From: Gnetum montanum | Taxonomy: Eukaryota > Streptophyta > Gnetopsida > Gnetales > Gnetaceae | Direction of reading: 5' to 3' | Assembly: GCA_015680685.1 (NCBI GenBank) | Contig: MNCI01016355.1 | Span: forward strand, 671,106-735,105 | DNA: 64,000 nt | In this document: piece by piece, positions 11,224 to 21,991 of the stretch | How the letters are laid out: each line of letters begins with the position of its first letter | How positions within the stretch are numbered: position 1 is the stretch's first letter | Translations under genes and position numbers: made by a program | The notes under the pieces: generated by a model | Told to the model about the DNA's origin: nothing | The model's input: the letters and a program-made list of their open reading frames with translations, nothing else | Database searches by the model: none

Positions 11224-11660
11224 ATGGCCCCTAAAAGAGGACAACAAGGAGGACCTTCTCAAGGTGCAACTAAACGTCCAAGAAGAGGAAGAAGCCAAGG
11301 ACATCATGCATAACATGTAGAGTAGGAGGCACAATTATTCAACATCCATCAAGGACCTCCTATCACTGCATAATTTGGCTAAACAAAATGTGGAGAGGTC
11401 AGGTCCCAAGCTTATGAAGAGGAATAACAGCTATTTGTGACATGGCATGTCAAGGCCAATCAAGTGTTCCCGCAGTTGCCATTTCCATGGAAAGTGCTAA
11501 CTCTATCAAACATTTGAACATCAACATGGATATCTCATAAGCCTCAGATAGAAGAGGAGAAACATTAGGTGCTTCTTCAATGGTATCAATCTCAAAGCTT
11601 GGAGCACAAGACAAGGGGAAGAGACCCATGGAGGAGCCACTGCCATTAGGAACCACATGA
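11224..11660 (+). pseudogene. Third ORF (env-position ORF) of element B, broken
   Basis: The ATG opens a strongly basic N-terminus (MAPKRGQQGGPSQG then KRPRRGRS), stopped after 29 codons by TAA. Homology to K's ORF continues through the stop: WHVKANQVFPQLPFPW here against YVKANQMFLQLPCPW in K, then EE-K, and a shared end MEEPLPLGTT before TGA at 11658. At least one frameshift (about 11520) and several stops break it. It sits between the non-coding tract and the 3' LTR, where Athila elements carry an env-like ORF. No signal peptide or membrane segment is visible; the basic start looks more like a nucleic-acid-binding or nuclear-targeting tail. Function unknown. Confidence 0.6.
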
Positions 11661-11832
11661 GTTCTAATAAAGTTTGTAATTTTGTGTTTGTATCCCAATT
11701 TTATTGTATTCAACTCTCCACTGTGGCATGAGTAAATTTCTAGTTAGTTAATAATCCCATACCTATCCACTGTGTAATCAATTGAACTTGTTTCTCACTT
11801 TCTTAAACTCGAGGATGAGTTGTTATTCAGTC

Positions 11833-11841
11833 ATGGGGGTA
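11833..11841 (+). promoter_or_regulatory. Polypurine tract of B
   Basis: ATGGGGGTA directly before the TG of the 3' LTR; the same sequence precedes K's LTR and a near copy precedes D's. Expected plus-strand primer. Confidence 0.85.
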
Positions 11842-12733
11842 TGATGAATCATGGTTTGCCAGGTGCTGATATCGGACCACTGTTATTGAACCCCTTATAT
11901 TGGGTACAAGATATCAGGTCTGATGAGTCCCAATATTGGACCCCCAATATCGGGTACCTGATATCATAGCCTAGCTAGCGATATTAGGTACGCGATATTG
12001 TGGTTCCTATGTGAGCCTATAAATACACAATGGGGCACACGAGAAAGTAATAGGAAGTTAGTGTTAGAGTAAAATATTTTTGTCAGTTTTTCCTCTCAAC
12101 CCTTTCCCCAGTGCATGCCTACAATGTGATGATTGTAATTGTACAGAACCTTTATTCGAGTGTGACGTACTTGGACATGCACATGACTGGCAATAAATAT
12201 TGAGATTACTTCATCATTACAATATTTACTTAATTTTAATTATTATTTATTGCTTTCATAATTAATATTTCTCTACCATCATCTCCTACCCCTAGTAGTA
12301 AACGTGGAATGAGTACAACTTAATCACGAGCATTAAGTATGACTACTTGGTATCCCAATAGCATGCCTAGGACATGCGCTTGGTAATCCTAGTGGTAGTA
12401 CATGAGGTCCAAGATGTGTATGGATGATTAAGGATGGATGCTCATCGCACTTATGCTAGCTTAGACTCTCTTCACCCTTTCCCTCTTAGTTAAAACAAAG
12501 TTACTTTCCATTGCCTCTAGGAGTAACACTAGTTTAGGACCACATCATACACCTCACTCTAGACTAAACCATACGTGACAAAGCAAATGCTAGTCTAGGT
12601 GGAAAGACAATGAAGTATGATCAACGAGTAACTATCTAGATACCACAACTAGCCTATCTACGGAGTTCGACCGAATTGTGTGTGAACGCTCGTATTCATA
12701 TGGTTGAGTGTAGGGGTACCTTGCCACTCATCA
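11842..12733 (+). repeat. 3' LTR of B (892 bp)
   Basis: TGATGAATCATGG...ACTCATCA, collinear with 7092-7982. Differences between the two copies are mostly transitions. TATA at 12018. Confidence 0.95.
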
Positions 12734-12786
12734 CTATTCTATGTGAGATTCTATAATGATGAAGAATAATCTTGATCTATATTATC
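12734..12786 (-). repeat. 3' LTR of C, piece 2 (53 bp island between B and D)
   Basis: CTATTCTATGTGAGATTC... matches 34215-34272 of the uninterrupted C-type LTR. The first five bases are B's right target copy and the last five (TTATC) are D's left target copy. Confidence 0.85.
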
Positions 12787-13552
12787 TGATGAATCACATT
12801 TTTTTTTCTACTTTGACATCAGAGCTTCGACATTGGGTATTCGACATCGAAGCCTAGATGCAATGTCGGGGGGTATACATTGGCCTATAAATATAGTGCC
12901 TAGGCTCCTGATTTGGCATTAGTTTTTCAGTCAAAGTAGTAAAGCTCTTGTAGTTTTTTTTCTCTAGAGTTAGAATATTTTCTGAGTGCCCGCAGTAAGA
13001 GTCTAAGTGTATACGGTTCTTTGTTTGAACACTAATGTACCTAAGCGCAGTAGTGTGATGGGAATAGGAATAAACTCTTTTGACAATCCTTGTAACACTG
13101 AGAATAGACTAAGGTTTCTTTTAATGCAATTTACTTTATTGCATTTCAATTAAGCAAATGATTTCTAGTTGTTAATGAACACAAGAAACACTTAACGTTT
13201 GGTAGTCTAGCAGCACTATATGTGTTCAGGAAAGTAGGGTGGTTACTTGTGTTAGGCTAGCTAGGTAGTAGATGAATTAGATATTAAATTGCTTTACCTT
13301 TCATTCTTGTTATAGGTGATCAAAATTATAAAACATAAAATAAGAAAAATCATGTCCCTTAGTTACACTTAAATCATACCCCTGAGCTTCACAAGTGTAG
13401 TTGGGAAGACAATGAACATTCTCAATGGACATTTCACTTCTTAGAAGAACTAGTGCACTAGAGAACTATAGGTCCATAGAATTTGACTAGATCATGCACA
13501 AATGCCTTAGTGATTCATATGATTGGGTGTAGGGGTACCTCACCACTCATCA
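12787..13552 (+). repeat. 5' LTR of D (766 bp)
   Basis: TGATGAATCACA...ACTCATCA. U3 repeats are spelled GACATCGAAGCC / GACATTGGGTATTC rather than GATATC. TATA at 12886. It lacks the roughly 40 bp GAGCATACATATAGTACTTGG segment present at 22444-22490 in the 3' copy. Confidence 0.93.
12886..12895 (+). promoter_or_regulatory. TATA box of D 5' LTR
   Basis: TATAAATATA; the same decamer is at 22129-22138 in the 3' LTR and at 28736-28745 in E. Confidence 0.75.
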
Positions 13553-13570
13553 TTGCGTAGTTGTTGGGGA
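13553..13570 (+). promoter_or_regulatory. Primer-binding site of D (decayed), tRNA-Asp
   Basis: TTGCGTAGTTGTTGGGGA. It keeps 13 of 18 bases of the tRNA-Asp complement, including the GGGGA end; position is right after the LTR. Confidence 0.7.
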
Positions 13571-13712
13571 ACTTTTTGTTGTTTCGTGCACTATCTAGGA
13601 TTTAGTGAAAATTATTTAAATCATTGGAATGAACCATAGAGTCACATCACATCTTAATATTACTACAAAAAAATTTTAAAGCACACTATGATTTTTCTTT
13701 TTCTAACATAAA

Positions 13713-16060
13713 ATGTCTTCTTCTCATAGGAGTGATTCTCCATCCAAGTCTAATAAATCTTATCAACAAGTGCCTCAATAGTATTGAATGGTATATGCTC
13801 ATCTTGATGAGTATATATCCAATTTCACTTTCATCCTACATTAGGATGAACAGCTATGGTGGAGTGACCTAGAAGGCAACAATGTGTTGCTACCTGATCA
13901 ATCTGTTCCTACAATGCTTTAACAAGCACTTATTCATCTGGGTCTTTAGGAACATCATGTTGAGTATGTTGTGCAAGACAATGATGTTAGGGATTATCAT
14001 CCCATAGAGGCACAACGTCTCTAGGATTTCTAGTTAGAGAAACATTATGAATTTGTGAGGAAAATGATTTAATGATTCCCCATTCTTTTTGTACCAAAAT
14101 AATGGTGGGGAACCCTTCTCTAGGGGTTTTCCATTAAGTGAAATTCCTCTCTTTGACTTCAATGATGGAGGTCAAAACCAAAACTTGCAATCCACAATTC
14201 ACAATCCTGGTTTTGGTAAGAATGGATCCAATGATAAAGAAGGATCCAAAGAGGCAAGTCAAGGTAAAGATGTAGATAAGAAACGAGATCATGATTGTGG
14301 TCACAATTGTCAAAGAGGTGGTAGCAAGCACCGTGATGGTGCTAGTCCTCCTTCCTATTCCCCTTTGTCATCATCATCATCTTCTTCTTTTAGCTTTGAT
14401 TACAGGTGCAAGAGGCGAGACCATGATGGAGGTGACCAAAATGACTGACAGAACTGAAATGACCATCGGGAAAGGCAAGAACAAGGGCATGGACATTCAA
14501 GAGAGGCACATTGCCATCAATGAAGGGGTAGTAGAGGGCATCATAGGCACCATGATCAAGGCCTCGATGAGCCTTTGCTTGCTACCTAAAGTATGCTCAA
14601 TATTGCCAAGGTAGTACGAATTCCAACAAGGCATGTGAAGGATAGTTGGATCAAAAGGCTAGACATGAACAATATTCCTTCATGCAAAGGGGGATATAAC
14701 TCTAATTTTTAGAACCATCTCTAAGATTTTCAAGATGCATGTGCCTTGTAGAATATAGAAAATGAGTGGAAAAAACTTAAGTTGTTCCCAAGGACACTCA
14801 TCAAAGAAGTAGAGAAATGGTATCGATCCTTAGAGTCGAAACCTATCAAACAATGGAGTACCATGCTTGAATTATTTAATGATAAATATCAAACATACTC
14901 TAAAGTGTCCAACTTAAGAAGGTAAATCCAAGGATGGAAAGAAGGAACACATGAACTCTTAGATGCTGGCATCAACCAATACTATTCCTTAATGCTCATG
15001 GTTATTCTCAACTGGATCAACTTTGCCACATTATAGATGGGCTTCGATCAAAAACGAGAAGAACCCTTGGTGTTTATGCCCAAGGGTGACTATTAGAATT
15101 AAGTTTCTATTAGATACAAAGATTAATCGTGTAGGTAGCTAAAGAGAAGGGTGAACTAAGAAGAAGAGAAAGTGTAGAAGAGTATAATCATGATCCTTCC
15201 ATTCACAAGAGGGAGGTTCAATTCTGTGACAGTGAAGATGAATCCGCATCTAATGAGGTGGTGAATAGAAAAACCTTACCACTCCAAAAATTTCAATTTG
15301 AAATTACAATCAAGATTGATAAGTTATGGGATTAGTTATGAGACTCCATGGATAGTAGATTCCAAGCTGTTCTAAAAATTGTTGAAGAGTCTAGAAAACA
15401 AGGTAGTGATTGTGAGCGTAGGAGGTGCAAGGAAGTTGAACATGCCTATCATAAATGTAAGGGCAAGATTACTATGATAGAAGAGGTTGTGGAAAGAAAA
15501 TTAGATGATGATAGTGGATGTGACATCTACCAATATGTACATCCTAAGGGATGCTGCCCCATTGTGTCACACTTACAAGAGTATGGGATGTATGCTTTGA
15601 ATCCATGACTAACACAAAGGCAAACATCCAGAAGATCACCTTACCCTCTAGGTAATTTTAGGCAGTTCCACCAGCAACAACTATATTATCCAAGCGGAGC
15701 TCCATTGCAACCATATGAGTAGCATTAATAGTGGCAGCAACCACAATCATGGGCATTGGCACCACCAAGATTGCAATACCCTTATGGACAAATTGATCCA
15801 TATGGTTGCTATATTCAGCAACCACTATTTCCACATGACTCCTCTAGTTACGTTTCAACTTTCCAATATCACTACCACCCTTCTGATTATTATCAAAATC
15901 ATTTTTCACTTGAAAGAAGGGATACCACCTCTTACCCTTATCCCTCTCCTATCCTTGCAAATGTTCCTCCTGCACCTACACAGCTACCACTTGCTCTACT
16001 ACCAACTCAATTATATCAACACAATGCTACGAGGACCATTAATCTACAACTGATTCATCA
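13713..16060 (+). pseudogene. gag: gag region of D (broken)
   Basis: ATG 13713 opens MSSSHRSDSPSKS. Conserved blocks in order: DEYISNFTFILH then amber (13842) DE; VRDYHP; an RS/RD-rich extension with a Ser homopolymer (about 14220-14560, frame shifted after about 14060); the Gag core from about 14640 (KRLDMNNIP, KLKLFPRTLIKEVEKWYRSLE, STMLELFNDKYQTY, GWK); coiled acidic stretches; the cluster CDIYQYVHPKGCCP at 15519-15560 with Tyr for the second Cys; and a Pro/Tyr/Gln-rich tail. The later segments at 15348-15608 and 15756-16358 return to the ATG frame. Many stops match Gln or Arg codons in relatives. Clearly Gag, not functional. Confidence 0.85.
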
Positions 16061-17260
16061 ACCAAGTGGGTTGAAGACTCGATCAAAGAAAAGGCATTTC
16101 TTCCTACCACACAGTTTGCCTAAGTCCTCAAATAAACCCACAATTAACAACCCTATCCCTCCATCTTCCTTTGTATCAAACACTTATGAGTCCCCTTCCA
16201 ACCAAAATCTACCTAGGATCCATACTGTAATGCTTACTCACACTGTATCTAATTGGATCTATGCTAGAAACCTTCCTAAGAAATTAGCTGTCCTGGAAGT
16301 CCTCTCATTTATTTATAGATTGTTGAGAATGAACCATGCAAATCTCTTCTTGACTTAGTTTATAATGTCAATTTAATTTCTCACAAGATGTACACTACAT
16401 GGAACCTACCTCCTCTCAAGAAGAGCAACATAAGATTAGAATTGCCATACCAGTCCATAACTATTCCATTGAGACTAGTAGAAGACACTGTGGCCACTAT
16501 TTGTGGGTGGTCTTATCTTGCTAATTTTCTAATGATCAAAATGGAGAACTACAAAGGGGATTTTCCAATCATCATGGGAAGGGAATGGCTTAGTACTATT
16601 GATGTCAGAATGGGTATCAGAGATCTTTCATTGGAAATATAAAAAAAAATGCATTCAAAAAGATCGAGAAGAAGAGAGTTCCATGTATAACATATAACAA
16701 TACAAGGTGCAACTATGTGTAGGAACTTTGGGCTATAACATAAGCATCTATCTCTGCATATAAGTAGTGTGCACCAGAAGTCAAAACTCAAAGGTGTCTA
16801 TATGTAGTAGCCACAAAACAAGAGGGCACCCGGTGGCTGATCGCTGATTTTGAGAGTAGCACACTTTGCATGGAATTGAATAAGAGCTTAACATGTGCAT
16901 ATGTCATAGGCATGGATGAACTAGAGCAAGTTCATCACCAACTCTCTGATGATACAAATGATGATGCCTATTGGGAAGAGTTGGAAATTCTTAAAAGTTT
17001 CAAGCAAGAGCCCCTTGATCTAAAAATGCTACCAGCTAGAATGGAATATGTGTTTTTGAAAATGGAAAGCCAATCATAATCAATGCAAATCTTGCTCCAG
17101 AGTAGAAAAAGATGCTATTGAAGGTATTTTAAAAATGATTAGCATATTTTGCTTGGTCATATCCTAAACTCACAGGGATTGATCCTAGGATATGCCACCA
17201 TCGCATCTACACTAATTCAACCATGAAGCCAGAAAGATAGCCACAGAGGCAATCGAACCC
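16061..17260 (+). pseudogene. pro: protease and linker region of D (broken)
   Basis: Retropepsin-like aspartic protease that would cut the Gag-Pol precursor. The entry block IHTVMLTHTVSNWI is at about 16218, then the active-site strand, where relatives read LLDSGSGVNLIS but D reads LLDLVYNVNLIS: the Ser-Gly of the catalytic triad is lost. The downstream protease body is clear at 16388-16642 (WNLPPLKKSNIRLELP, GDFPIIMGREWLST) in another frame. A conserved linker follows at 16870-17079 (DELEQVHHQLSDD, FKQEPLDLKMLPARMEY) leading into RT. Confident by collinearity with element I. Confidence 0.8.
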
Positions 17261-18470
17261 CAAACTAAAGTAGATCGTCAATGAGGAAATTGAGCAACTC
17301 CTCAAGGCATGGTTCATTTATCCCATTGCCGATAGTGAGTGGGTTAGTCCACTCATGATTGTACCAAAGAAAATAGACAAGTGGTGAGTCTGTATCGATT
17401 TTTGATTGCTACATATAAAAACATTCAAGGATTATTTTCCATTTCATTTGTTAATGAGGTGCTAGACACAATATTTGGGCATTGCTACTGCAATTTTCTA
17501 GATGGTTATAGTGAATATAACCAAATTCAAATTGCACTAGAGGACCAAGCAAAGACAATATTCATGAGTCCTTAGGGGACTTTTGCATATCACAAGATGC
17601 CATTTGGTCTATGCAATGCTCCTACTTGTGGAATTCTTTATGGTTGACTTCTCCACTTATGGAGCTATATTTGAGTAAGCCCTAGACTACCTTGAACAAG
17701 TGCTAAAATGATGTGTTAAAACCAACTTGTGATTCAATTGGAAAAATAGTCATCTAATGGTCCAAGAGGGCATTATATTGGGGCATAGGATATCACAAGT
17801 AGGAATTGAGATAAACCCTGAGAAAATAAGGATCAGCCAAGGAATAACTTATCAACCAAAAATTATCAAAGATGTTTGATCATTCCTTGGACATATTGGC
17901 TACTACTGGAAATTCATAGAGAATGTATCTAAGATCACAAAATTGTTGGTGGAGCTAACAAAGAAAGATGCTCCCTTTGTTTGGATGGCAAAATGTGAAA
18001 AACCATTCCAATAGCTAAAAGATAAACTTATAGAAACTCCAGTCCTACAAGCACCTAACTGGTCTAGACCATTTTAAATCATGATGAATGCATCAAATTA
18101 TGCCTTAGGAGATGTGCTTACATAGCTAGATGACAAGAAATGTCCATACTACATCCACTACGCTAGCTGAAGCACTGTGGGTGCACAACTAAACTACACC
18201 ACTACATAGAAAGAGTTTATGGCAGTGGTGTTTGCTCTAGAAAAATATAGGCATTATGTGCTTGGATACAAGGTGTTTATGCACACATACCATAGTGCCA
18301 TCTGCTTCCTGATGAACAAGCCAATGGTGAGTCCCTGTGTCATACAGTGGCTAATGATCTTGCAGGAATTTGATCTTACAATGGTAGATCAATAGGGCAC
18401 TGAGAATGTGGTTGCTGATAACTTGTCTTAGTTGCAATGGGACAACAAAGAGAAAGAAAACCCATTGTCT
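17261..18470 (+). pseudogene. pol: reverse transcriptase-RNase H region of D (broken)
   Basis: RT begins near IEQLLKAWFIYPIADSEWVSPL (split by stops), with finger and palm motifs YPIADSEWVSPL, VPKK and DGYSEYNQIQ. The catalytic motif is MVD at 17640-17648, where E, H and I keep the Asp pair, so the first Asp is gone; about 60 bp just upstream is also deleted relative to E. The thumb/connection PEKIR, FLGHIGYYWKFIENVSKI follows, then RNase H with EFMAVVFALEKYRHYVLGYKVFMHTYH (about 18208-18290) and NVVADNLS near 18400. Several TAG codons interrupt. In vivo it would have copied element RNA to DNA. Confidence 0.85.
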
Positions 18471-20030
18471 GATATGTTTCCTCATGAACTTCTCTTTGCT
18501 AGAGCTATAATTGAACAATTTCCCAATGAGCCTAATTAGTATGATGGCATTTTCACCTATCTTCTCACCCAAGAGATGCCATAAGGGTTGGATCATTGAA
18601 AGAAACAACGGTTTCTTCACCAAGTAAAACACTTCATGAAGATTAATGGAAACCTCTATAAGATGTGTGCCAATGGCCTGGTTCGTTAGCGTATCCCTAA
18701 TGCCAATCAACTACATGTTCTCCAAGATGCTTATGAAGGTCCTTGTGAAGGACACTATGCTAGGAGACACACGACCATTAAAATCTTGATGGCAGGGTAC
18801 TATTGGCCAACAATCTTTAGGGATTCTTACCATTATGTCTACTCTTGTGAACGATGCTAATGAGATTGTGGAATGACTACTTGAATGGAGGGATCTCAAT
18901 AATGGATTCAACGACTAGAACCCTTTGACATATGGGGCATTGACTTCATGGGTTCCATCACACCCATTTCAAATAAAAAGGCATACATCATAGTCGTTGT
19001 TGACTATTGTACAAAATAGGTAGAAGTAGTAGCTGTCATTGATTGTACATCTTCTACTGTTGCTTGGTTTGTACAACAAAATGTTGTAAATAGGTTTGGT
19101 GTGCCATGTGCATTAATTTTTAATAATGAAACTCACTTTACATGCACTACTTTTCAAAAGCTCATGTAATGCTTGGGGGTTGAACATAAATTCACAACAC
19201 CATACCACCCCCAAGCTAATGGTCAAGCTGAGGTTACCAATAGGGAAATCACAAGGATTCTAACAAGAACTGTTAGCAAATATAGGAAAGACTATAGCAC
19301 AAAACTCAAAAATGCCCTTTGGGCCTACCACTCAACATGGAAACTTCCTATAGGCTACTCTCCCTATGAGCTCGTGTATGAAAAATTACCAACACTTCCT
19401 ATTCAATCTAAACTTTGTACACTTTCAACAGTCTGTGACCTTGACCTTGACTTGAGTTTAGCACAAAAAGAAAAACTAATGAATCTCAACTTGCTAGATG
19501 GTGACCTTGACCTTGACTTGAGTCTAGCACAAAAAGAAAAACTAATGAATCTCAACTTGCTGGATGAAAATTGATTGGTAGCCCTATCATCTAATAGGTT
19601 GTACAAGGCCTACAACAAAGAGTGTCATGACCTTAAAATCAAAAAAGTTAAATTTCAACCTGGAGATAAGGTTCTCTACTGGAACCCCACACACATACCT
19701 CAATGAACTAAGTTCCAAATGTTATGGAAAGAACCTTACATCATTTATGAAACTTTTTATTTTAGGGCCATGATGATCTACAAACTTGAGAGCCCAAACA
19801 AGAAATAGTTGGTCAACATCCAACAAATCAAACCTTCCACAAGCATAAGTTAGCTAATACAACAAATACCTCATCAGATGGACAACCATGTTCCATATTT
19901 CAGATCTCCTCCTTACAACTTAGTTGTGGGGGAGATGGCCATCCATGTTAACCATATAAATTGCTTCTTAGTTTTTCAACTTTTTTGTTTTACATATTTT
20001 TTTGTTTTGTTTTACAACTTTTTCTTTTAA
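18471..20030 (+). pseudogene. pol: integrase region and end of pol of D (broken)
   Basis: Integrase inserts the cDNA into the genome. N-terminal HHCC zinc region at about 18600-18860 (EGHYARRHTTIKI, then CERC). Catalytic D1 is GAC 18942 (WGIDFMG); D2 is replaced by Asn (AAT 19122, in FNNETHF); the Glu is GAG 19230 (QANGQAEVTNRE). The D2-to-E spacing is 35 residues, the expected DX35E. A 66 bp in-frame duplication lies at 19435-19566. The C-terminal GDKVLYWNP / PYIIYE block follows, no chromodomain. The original frame from ATG 13713 closes at TAA 20028-20030. Confidence 0.87.
19435..19566 (+). repeat. 66 bp tandem duplication inside D integrase
   Basis: Two adjacent units, starting at 19435 and 19501, encode DLDLDLSLAQKEKLMNLNLL twice in frame (22 codons each). 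Only about two base differences separate the units, so the event is late. Other integrase copies here have one unit. Confidence 0.93.
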
Positions 20031-21982
20031 ACATTCTTTATTTTACATCTTCTTGTTTTCATGTTATTAATCTNGTTTTCTTTTACACATTCTTTATTTT
20101 ACATCTTCTTGTTTTCATGTTATTAATCTTTTCTAATTTTTGTTTTATGCCATCATTAGTACATTTGCTATTTCTTGAATATTTTACATTTTCTTTATTT
20201 TATTTTATTTTATTTTTGTTTTTGTGTAAATTTCTAACTTTTTGTTAATAAGTGCCAAGTACAATGATAATGCATTGCTTGATGGTGGTATGTAATATTT
20301 TTTTTTTGATTGTTGGTGTATGGTTTTTGGCTTTGAATTTCTTTACAGATAATTAGGGCATGGTTTCTTTTTCATGCAACAGGCAGTGAGTCCACAACAT
20401 CCACCCATCCACAAACTCTATGGTTTTCCTTGTTCTAGAAACGTGCAATCCCTTTTTTATTAACAAAAATTTAACAAATTTATGACTTTGGTAGTTTCTG
20501 GAATTGGGAAGGATTCAAAGGTTTGAATAGGGTGTGGCTTCAAGGGGATTTGGTATTCTTCATGCTTGTCTATTTGCCTGGGTGCATGTGTGTCTTCATG
20601 GATTTCTTACTATTATGTGTCAACCAATAAAAGGAAGTTGAATACGTCTTTGCATGGTGTGGTTCTCATTAGAAAAAAAATGATGGGAATTCAAAGCACA
20701 TCCCTTAGACAAAATATGCATACATCTTTGCATGGCGTGGTTCCCATTTCAAAAAAAAATGACAATGAGAATTCAAAGCACACCCCTTAGACAAAATAAA
20801 CAAGCTATAAGCGTTTGTTATGGAACTAGTCCCCTCTAACTAAGGCACTTTCTCACTTCCTACTTCTCTTTTCTTCTCTAATAAGGAATGGTGGTTGTTC
20901 TGTGGGAGCACTCTTGTGTCTTAGGGGATGGACTAGTCTTAGAATGACGATGTGAAGTCACTGAACATGGTTGGTTTTGGGTTTGGACTAAGGATGGATC
21001 CTATCAAGTCATTTAACCACAAAATCCATAAGGGACTTCATGTGACCTTAACCAGGGACTCCATTCCACTCTCTCTCATCCATCTATGGTTTCCATGTCT
21101 CACCTCACTGTTAGTTTCATGTTTTGGTCTGATGTCCTGGTTTGATGTGTCAGAATTCTTAGTTAGTTTCTTTCAGGTTTTTGTACTTAAAATTCTATAA
21201 CCATTAATCATCCATGGAGCCCACGGACTCTTTGGTTTGAAGTTATGCAAGGGCATAAAAGGCTTGTGCCTGCTTTGGGAAGGACCCACTTGCATATATT
21301 TTAGTTGGGTTAGTTAAGTTCTTTACTCTTAGACACTCTTACAATCAAATTCTTTTTGTTTACCCCATCAATGACATCTAATTGTGCACATCTTCACAAC
21401 ATTTTTTTAGTAAACTTTCCTTTTTATTATTATGAATTCTTACACCCTCTTTAAATATTTTCCTTGTGTTGAACTTTTTTCAAACTTAATGAATCGCTTA
21501 TCTATTTTACTCTATTTGTTAGCCTTCCTACTAACACTACTCAAGGAATCAATCTATCACAATCACAACCTAGCGAAATGTAACCATCGATGAGACAAGG
21601 CATTTAATGTGTTACACATTGCATACTAATTCATGATTATATTGTGATTTTAGTGGAAAGCATGGATTGGAAGTGGGACTATCTTCACCAAGGATGATGT
21701 GGTAGTACCACATGATGCAGACCATTCATAATCATTGGATCTTCTCTCTCACTCTTTAGCTACCAAGAGGTGTTGGATCTTTGTGTTATGTAGGTGTTCA
21801 CTTCTCTTATCATAAACACCTAATTTTGTAAAAAGTTGTATCTCTATATACTTGGGCACTCAGAGTTTGTCTATTCCATCTGAGTCAGTTTGTATGTCAA
21901 TTAATAATCCCATACCTACCTAATATCTTGTAAAGAACTTATTCCTTCTATTCTTCACTTGAGAATGAGTTTTCATTTAGTC
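20031..21982 (+). other. 3' non-coding region of D
   Basis: Very T-rich start (20031-20270, with a single N at 20074 flanked by a repeated segment), then blocks shared with B (TGTGGCTTCAAGGGGATTTGG near 20530; GGGAAGGACCCACTTGCAT near 21278). A 78 bp duplication lies at 20647-20800. Around 21480-21740 is the position of B's third ORF, but only a CTACTAAC motif and short frames are recognisable. Confidence 0.6.
20647..20800 (+). repeat. 78 bp imperfect tandem duplication
   Basis: TCTTTGCATGGTGTGGTTCTC at 20647 recurs as TCTTTGCATGGCGTGGTTCCC at 20725, each followed by an A-run and AATTCAAAGCACA.CCCTTAG. Confidence 0.85.
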
Positions 21983-21991
21983 GTGGGGGTA
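21983..21991 (+). promoter_or_regulatory. Polypurine tract of D
   Basis: GTGGGGGTA directly before the 3' LTR TG. Confidence 0.8.

Larger units (their letters stand above)
7092..12733 (+). mobile_element. Element B: complete gag-only (non-autonomous) Athila-like element
   Basis: 5.64 kb, bounded by LTRs 7092-7982 and 11842-12733 and by the 5 bp duplication (A/C)TATT. The interior (3.86 kb) holds a PBS, a broken gag, about 1.75 kb of non-coding DNA, a short third ORF preceded by an intron-like segment, and a purine tract beside the 3' LTR. There is no trace of protease, RT, RNase H or integrase, so mobility would have needed enzymes from an autonomous relative (compare the TR-GAG class of plant elements). 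The LTRs have drifted mainly by C/T and G/A changes, so the insertion is not recent, but it is younger than C, which it interrupts. Confidence 0.92.

Noticed and set aside
14134-14331. 65-codon minus-strand frame (also 29943-30230 and 31484-31705)
   Set aside because: Antisense shadows of the Gag extension and tail in D and E.
19961-20248. 95-codon plus-strand frame after D's pol
   Set aside because: T-rich low complexity crossing an N and a duplicated segment; it overlaps the frame that closes pol at 20030.
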